A DNA stretch of 64,000 nucleotides from Kribbella sp. NBC_01245 (GTDB lineage Bacteria; Actinomycetota; Actinomycetes; Propionibacteriales; Kribbellaceae), in NCBI RefSeq assembly GCF_036226525.1, contig NZ_CP108487.1, positions 8,370,001 to 8,434,000 on the forward strand, given 5' to 3'. The position numbers and the translations under genes are program-made. The notes beneath the pieces are model-generated. The model did not search any database, was not told the origin of the DNA, and saw nothing but the letters and a program-made list of their open reading frames with translations. The stretch's first letter is position 1. Each line of letters begins with the position of its first letter. Below are positions 59,565 to 64,000 of the stretch, piece by piece.

Positions 59565-60494
59565 ATGGCTGACGATGTGAAGACGTTGCTCCCCTGGCAG
59601 GACCCGGATGCGTTCCTCGGTGGCATGCCGAGCGGGTTCGACGTCCGGTTTTACGCCGGTGGCCCGCGGCCGGAAGGGCTCGACGAGATCGAGTTCTACG
59701 TGCCGCACTACATGGGCGGGCAAGAGGTCGTCGAGGTGATCGCGGACATGCCCGCGCTCAAGGTGGTGCAGACGCAGACCGCCGGTTTTGAGAACGTGCT
59801 GCCCTTCCTCGGGGAGGACGTGACGCTGTGCAATGCGCGCGGGGTGCACGACGCCTCGACCGCCGAGATCACGGTGGCGCTGATTCTCGCGTCGTACCGG
59901 CGGATCCCGCGCGCCGTGCGGAACCAGGGCGAGCAGATCTGGCCGCCGTATGACGGGCCCGACGACTCGCTCGCGGACCGGACCGTGCTGATCCTCGGTT
60001 ATGGCTCGATCGGGGAGGCGCTGGAGCGGCGGCTGGCCGGGTTCGAGTGCGACGTGGTCCGGGTGGCGCGGCGTGCTCGCGAGGGTGTGCACCCGATCGA
60101 GGAGCTGCCGGCACTGCTGCCGAAGGCCGACGTGGTGGTGTTGCTGACGCCCGCGACCGAGCAGACGAAGGGCATGGTCGACGCCAAGTTCCTGGGCCAG
60201 CTCAAGGACGGCGCCCTGCTGGTGAACGTTGCTCGTGGTGTCGTGGTGAACACGGACGACCTCGTCGCGGAGCTGACCACCGGCCGGATCCGGGCCGCCC
60301 TGGATGTCACCGACCCCGAGCCATTGCCTGCCGGCCACCCGTTGTGGTCGGCTCCGAATGTGTTGATCAACCCGCATCGCGGCGGCGCCTCCACGGCCTT
60401 CGCACCGCGGGCTGCCCGGCTGGTGCGCGCCCAGCTGGAGCGATATGCCAAAGGAGAACCACTGATCAACGTGGTGGCGGGGCCGCCGCGTTAG
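59565..60494 (+). CDS. D-2-hydroxyacid dehydrogenase family protein
   Basis: 309 residues. NAD-binding domain with VLILGYGSIGEALERRLAGF (about 140), then the family motifs LPKADVVVLLTPATEQTKGM, LKDGALLVNVARGVVVNTDD with the catalytic Arg, LDVTDPEPLPAGHPLWSAPN (Glu) and LINPHRGGAST (His). The Glu and His of the catalytic set are present. Probably reduces a 2-keto acid or oxidises a D-hydroxy acid; the exact substrate is unclear. It stands between the divergent tmsA gene and the BNR-repeat gene. Confidence 0.9.
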   Translation: MADDVKTLLPWQDPDAFLGGMPSGFDVRFYAGGPRPEGLDEIEFYVPHYMGGQEVVEVIADMPALKVVQTQTAGFENVLPFLGEDVTLCNARGVHDASTAEITVALILASYRRIPRAVRNQGEQIWPPYDGPDDSLADRTVLILGYGSIGEALERRLAGFECDVVRVARRAREGVHPIEELPALLPKADVVVLLTPATEQTKGMVDAKFLGQLKDGALLVNVARGVVVNTDDLVAELTTGRIRAALDVTDPEPLPAGHPLWSAPNVLINPHRGGASTAFAPRAARLVRAQLERYAKGEPLINVVAGPPR

Positions 60495-60534
60495 TGGTCC
60501 GTTAACGATCCACTCGACCTGAGAAAGGACAACG

Positions 60535-61623
60535 ATGTCCGAGGCCGTACTGCTGATCGGGACCAAGAAGGGTCTCTGGATCGGTCACAGCGATGCCGAG
60601 CGCCGGGAGTGGAAGCTAACCGAGCCAGCCTTCGAGATGCAGGGAATCTACTCCGTCGGTATCGATACCCGCGGTGATCGGCCTCGTCTGTTCGTCGGCG
60701 GGACCAGTGAGCACTGGGGCCCGGCGGTGTTCCACTCCGACGACCTGGGTCAGACCTGGGACGAGCCACCGCAGGGATCGATCACGTTCCCGGCCGACGC
60801 GGAGGCCTCGCTCGAGCGGGTCTGGCAGATCCAGCCGGGTCCGCTGGCTGAGCCGGGTGTCGTCTACGCGGGCGCGCAACCGTCGTCACTGTGGAAGTCG
60901 ACCGATGGGGGAGTGACGTTCGAGCTCGTCCGCGCACTCTGGGACCACCCGCACCGCAAGGACTGGGGTGCCGGTTTCGGCGGCCAGGCGATCCACAGCG
61001 TGCTGCCGCATCCCGACGACCCGAACCAGGTCACCGTCGCGATGTCGACCGGCGGGGTCTACCGCACCACCGACGGCGGCCAGAGCTGGCATCCGTCCAA
61101 CCACGGCATCTCGGCGTACTTCATGCCCGATCCGAACCCCGAGTTCGGCCAGTGCGTGCACAAGATCGCGGCCCACCCGAGCCGTCCCGAGCGGCTGTTC
61201 GCGCAGAACCACCATGGCGTCTACCGCAGCGACGACGCCGGCGCCAGCTGGAAGTCGATCGCCGGCGGCCTGCCCTCGGACTTCGGCTTCCCGATCGTGG
61301 TGCACCCGCATGAGCCCGACACCGTTTACCTGTTCCCGTTGATTGCCGACGGCAACCGAATCCCGCCCGACGCGCGCTGCCGGGTCTACCGATCCCGCGA
61401 TGCGGGCGAGACCTGGGAGGCTCTGTCCAACGGCCTTCCCGACGTCCCGTCGTATGCGCCGGTCCTGCGCGACGCGATGTGCGCCGACAACGCCGAGCAA
61501 GCCGGCGTGTACGTCGGAACGCGGGACGGCTGCGTCTACGCGAGCGCGGACGCGGGCGACACCTGGACCGAGGTGGCCCGCCATCTGCCCGACGTCCTGA
61601 CCGTGCGCGCGGCGGTGGTCTGA
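60535..61623 (+). CDS. BNR/sialidase-like beta-propeller protein
   Basis: 362 residues without a signal peptide, so cytosolic. Several Asp-box (BNR) repeats of the S-x-D-x-G-x-T-W kind are seen: HSDDLGQTWDEPP, KSTDGGVTFELV, RTTDGGQSWHPSN, RSDDAGASWKSI, RSRDAGETWEAL and ASADAGDTWTEV. The start MSEAVLLIGTKKGLWIGHSD is typical of a widespread actinobacterial family annotated as sialidase or VPS10-like, though the catalytic residues of sialidases are not evident. Its stop overlaps the start of a MoaD/ThiS gene, suggesting a joint function. Confidence 0.85.
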   Translation: MSEAVLLIGTKKGLWIGHSDAERREWKLTEPAFEMQGIYSVGIDTRGDRPRLFVGGTSEHWGPAVFHSDDLGQTWDEPPQGSITFPADAEASLERVWQIQPGPLAEPGVVYAGAQPSSLWKSTDGGVTFELVRALWDHPHRKDWGAGFGGQAIHSVLPHPDDPNQVTVAMSTGGVYRTTDGGQSWHPSNHGISAYFMPDPNPEFGQCVHKIAAHPSRPERLFAQNHHGVYRSDDAGASWKSIAGGLPSDFGFPIVVHPHEPDTVYLFPLIADGNRIPPDARCRVYRSRDAGETWEALSNGLPDVPSYAPVLRDAMCADNAEQAGVYVGTRDGCVYASADAGDTWTEVARHLPDVLTVRAAVV

Positions 61624-61907
61624 TGCCCGTCACCGTTCGCCTGCCGACGGTCTTGCGGCCGTTCGCCGGTGGTGCCGAGCGGGTCGAGGTCGACGTACCG
61701 GCCGAGGCGACGGTGGGTCGCGTCATCGAGGTGCTGGAGGTGGAGCACCCCGCCCTCCGCCGCCGCCTCACCGACGAACAAGGCGAGCTCCGGCGTCACG
61801 TCAACGTCTTCCTCGGCGACGACAACATCCGCGACCTCAACGCCCTCGACACCCCACTCCAAGACGGCGCCGAACTGCTGGTGCTCCCCTCAGTGGCAGG
61901 AGGCTAA
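61623..61907 (+). CDS. MoaD/ThiS-family sulfur carrier-like protein
   Basis: 94 residues, ubiquitin-like fold. MPVTVRLPTVLRPFAGGAER and VEVDVPAEATVGRVIEVLEV, then HVNVFLGDDNIRDLNALDTP and the C-terminal LLVLPSVAGG. The terminal Gly-Gly is what sulfur carriers use for thiocarboxylation, so it is probably functional. The start overlaps the BNR gene (TGATG). No E1-like activator or molybdopterin/thiamin gene is adjacent, so the pathway is unknown. Confidence 0.9.
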   Translation: MPVTVRLPTVLRPFAGGAERVEVDVPAEATVGRVIEVLEVEHPALRRRLTDEQGELRRHVNVFLGDDNIRDLNALDTPLQDGAELLVLPSVAGG

Positions 61908-62714
61908 CTACGGCGTGGCCTGCTGGTCGGTGTAGGCGATGACCTGCGCGGCGAGATCCTGGACGATCGGGATCGCGCCGGGCAGGAGTAAGACGCCCGC
62001 GATCAGCAGGACCGGCGCGATGATCAATCGCTCGATCCAGCTGTCCGTGCTGAAGCGCAGCCCGCGCGGCGGGCGGATCTCGAACCAGGTCTCGCCGCGG
62101 ATCGGCAGTGGCCAGAGCCAGGGGCAGCCCGAGCGGGTCAGGCTGTCGCCGAGGCAGTGCACGAACATGCCGACGGCGACCGCCGCGCCGATCCAGCTGC
62201 CGATCTGGTCGAAGCCGGCTTGCAGTGCGACGGCCGCATCCGCGCCGGGCAGGTGCGAGCCGGACACGGTCCAGAAGGCGGCCGCCGCGACGACGAACAA
62301 CAGCCAGTCGCCGAGCACATCCGCCGCCAGGATCAACCCGAACAACGCCACCCCGAACACGGCCCATTGCCCACCACTCGCACCGGCTCCGGCGGCGAGC
62401 CAGCCGAGCAACAACGCGGCGGCCAAGGTGTGGCTCGCATGCCGGTGTTTGCCGGTGCTGTCCTCATCGCGAGGGCCCTTGGTCGCGGCGTACAGGATCG
62501 AGGAGAAAGCCCGCACCGCACGGGAGATCAGGCCGGTGATCGGTCCGAGCAACCGGGACGCGCTCGCGCCCGTATGGTCGAGATCGGGCACCAGCGCATA
62601 GCCCGCGGTCGCGGCCGCGAACGGCACGATCTCCGCCATCGTGGTCAGGCCGACCATCGGCGCCACGGCCAGGCCCGCGACCCAACCGGACAAGGCATGT
62701 GAGCGACCCATCAT
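61908..62714 (-). CDS. YdjM-type membrane-bound metal-dependent hydrolase family protein
   Basis: 268 residues with about six membrane segments. The start [20 protein letters not shown] carries the family His; [20 protein letters not shown] has the conserved DxDH pattern and [20 protein letters not shown] the following His residues. [20 protein letters not shown] is the second conserved block, with His and Asp. The combination is that of the DUF457/YdjM family, named from E. coli YdjM. Catalysis has not been established for most members. It is convergent with the MoaD-like gene, meeting it with no gap. Confidence 0.87.
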   Translation of the reverse strand: MMGRSHALSGWVAGLAVAPMVGLTTMAEIVPFAAATAGYALVPDLDHTGASASRLLGPITGLISRAVRAFSSILYAATKGPRDEDSTGKHRHASHTLAAALLLGWLAAGAGASGGQWAVFGVALFGLILAADVLGDWLLFVVAAAAFWTVSGSHLPGADAAVALQAGFDQIGSWIGAAVAVGMFVHCLGDSLTRSGCPWLWPLPIRGETWFEIRPPRGLRFSTDSWIERLIIAPVLLIAGVLLLPGAIPIVQDLAAQVIAYTDQQATP

Positions 62715-62863
62715 CGGCCCTCACCACCGGAAATGCGCGTCACTCAGCAGCCCCTCTGTCGTTGTGCAAGAAGACGAATGCAGCGGCTGAGTATGTCAGC
62801 GAGCACCGACAGTTTTTGGTCCCGGATCCGCAGGCCCGCCTGCCTGGTCATACAGTGAGATGC

Positions 62864-64000
62864 ATGTCCACGAATACTCCGTCTGGCACTCCCGACATCA
62901 AGCCCCGGAGCCGCGTCGTCACCGACGGGCTCGAAGCCACCGCCTCCCGGGGCATGCTCCGTGCCGTCGGCATGGGCGATGACGACTGGGTCAAGCCGCA
63001 GATCGGCGTAGCGTCCAGCTGGAACGAGATCACCCCGTGCAACCTCTCCCTCGACCGGCTCGCCAAGGCCGTCAAGGAAGGCGTGCACGCGGCCGGCGGG
63101 TATCCGCTGGAGTTCGGCACGATCAGCGTGTCCGACGGGATTTCGATGGGCCATGTCGGCATGCACTACTCGCTGGTGAGTCGCGAGATCATCGCCGACT
63201 CGGTGGAGACGGTCGTCGAGGCCGAGCGGCTCGACGGTTCGGTGCTGCTCGCGGGCTGTGACAAGTCGCTGCCGGGCATGCTGATGGCCGCCGCGCGTCT
63301 GGACGTGTCCTCGGTGTTCCTCTACGCCGGGTCGATCATGCCGGGCAAGCTCGGCGACAAGGACGTCACGATCATCGATGCGTTCGAGGCCGTCGGTGCA
63401 TGCGCCCGTGGGCTGATCACCCGCGAGCAGGTCGACGCGGTCGAGCGCGCGATCTGCCCGGGCGAAGGCGCCTGCGGCGGCATGTACACCGCGAACACGA
63501 TGGCCTCGGCCGCCGAGGCGCTCGGTATGTCGCTGCCGGGTTCGGCCGCGCCGCCCGCGGTGGACCGCCGCCGGGACGGGTTCGCCCGCAAGTCCGGTGA
63601 GGCCGTCGTCGAGCTGCTGCGCCAGGGCATCACCGCGCGCCAGATCCTCACTCGCGAGGCCTTCGAGAACGCGATCGCGGTCGTGATGGCGCTTGGCGGT
63701 TCCACCAACGCCGTACTGCATCTGCTGGCGATCGCGCGTGAGGCCGAGGTCGAGCTGACCCTGGACGACTTCAACCGGGTCGGCGACAAGGTCCCGCACC
63801 TCGGTGACCTGAAGCCGTTCGGGCGGTACGTGATGACCGATGTGGACCGCGTCGGCGGTATCCCGGTGGTCATGCGCGCGCTGCTCGACGCAGGGCTGCT
63901 GCACGGTGACGTGATGACCGTGACCGGCAAGACCATGGCCGAGAACCTCGCGACCATCAACCCGCCGGACGTCGACGGCACCATCATCCGCGCGCTGGAC
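62864..64000 (+). CDS. ilvD: Dihydroxy-acid dehydratase IlvD, C-terminus cut by window edge
   Basis: 379 of roughly 600 residues are present. Dehydrates dihydroxy acids in valine, leucine and isoleucine synthesis; Fe-S enzyme. N-terminal [20 protein letters not shown], then [20 protein letters not shown] with a cluster Cys, [20 protein letters not shown] with the second Cys, and [20 protein letters not shown] with the third. [19 protein letters not shown] follows. The frame is open to the window end. The ATG at 62864 has GTGAG close upstream. Confidence 0.96.
   Translation, partial: MSTNTPSGTPDIKPRSRVVTDGLEATASRGMLRAVGMGDDDWVKPQIGVASSWNEITPCNLSLDRLAKAVKEGVHAAGGYPLEFGTISVSDGISMGHVGMHYSLVSREIIADSVETVVEAERLDGSVLLAGCDKSLPGMLMAAARLDVSSVFLYAGSIMPGKLGDKDVTIIDAFEAVGACARGLITREQVDAVERAICPGEGACGGMYTANTMASAAEALGMSLPGSAAPPAVDRRRDGFARKSGEAVVELLRQGITARQILTREAFENAIAVVMALGGSTNAVLHLLAIAREAEVELTLDDFNRVGDKVPHLGDLKPFGRYVMTDVDRVGGIPVVMRALLDAGLLHGDVMTVTGKTMAENLATINPPDVDGTIIRALD

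Overview
This window is high-GC (near 70% by eye) actinobacterial chromosome. Gene content, codon use and frequent GTAC-type words suggest a Kribbella-like or other Propionibacteriales (Nocardioidaceae-type) soil bacterium. The genus is inference. The order etfBA, cysteine desulfurase, mnmA, MetE-like protein, ligA, ACT-domain protein, gatCAB matches the mycobacterial Rv3009c-Rv3030 neighbourhood, and divergent glgE/glgP matches Rv1327c/Rv1328, so most of the window is conserved backbone with accessory insertions.

1-25 kb: alpha-glucan and trehalose metabolism. glgB (cut by the window edge), mak and treS form one leftward operon; glgE, glgP and glgX follow. Together they encode the GlgE route (trehalose to maltose to maltose-1-phosphate to alpha-1,4-glucan to branched glucan) plus phosphorolytic and debranching breakdown. 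Between them lie an arfABC-like membrane operon (an OmpA/BON protein and two small membrane proteins, one of only 37 residues), a secreted GH18 chitinase with three 23-bp-spaced direct repeats upstream, and a 1471-residue secreted subtilase bracketed by two paralogous winged-helix regulators.

25-33 kb: a sugar ABC transporter without its own ATPase, co-transcribed with two Gfo/Idh/MocA oxidoreductases; then a coupled enoyl-CoA hydratase and methyltransferase, a left-handed beta-helix acyltransferase and a membrane protein.

33-43 kb: methyltransferase, electron transfer flavoprotein etfBA, a LysR regulator between two alpha/beta hydrolases with matching inverted repeats, a nucleotidyltransferase-like protein, cysteine desulfurase, mnmA, a MetE-like protein and a flavin reductase.

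43-54 kb: a TnpB-only (IS1341-type) element abuts ligA. A decayed relative of it abuts glgE at 16.4 kb. In both, the element's left end stops exactly six bases before the start codon of the housekeeping gene. After ligA come a protein with a duplicated extracellular domain, an ACT protein, a 161-bp long-inverted-repeat element and gatCAB.

54-64 kb: a divergent HTH protein and NPCBM-like membrane protein, a PQQ-type sugar dehydrogenase lipoprotein, a tmsAB-like pair for 10-methyl fatty acids, a D-hydroxyacid dehydrogenase, a BNR-repeat protein coupled to a MoaD/ThiS protein, a YdjM-type membrane protein and the start of ilvD. No rRNA, tRNA or CRISPR array was seen. Several intergenic regions carry unusually long, perfect inverted repeats.
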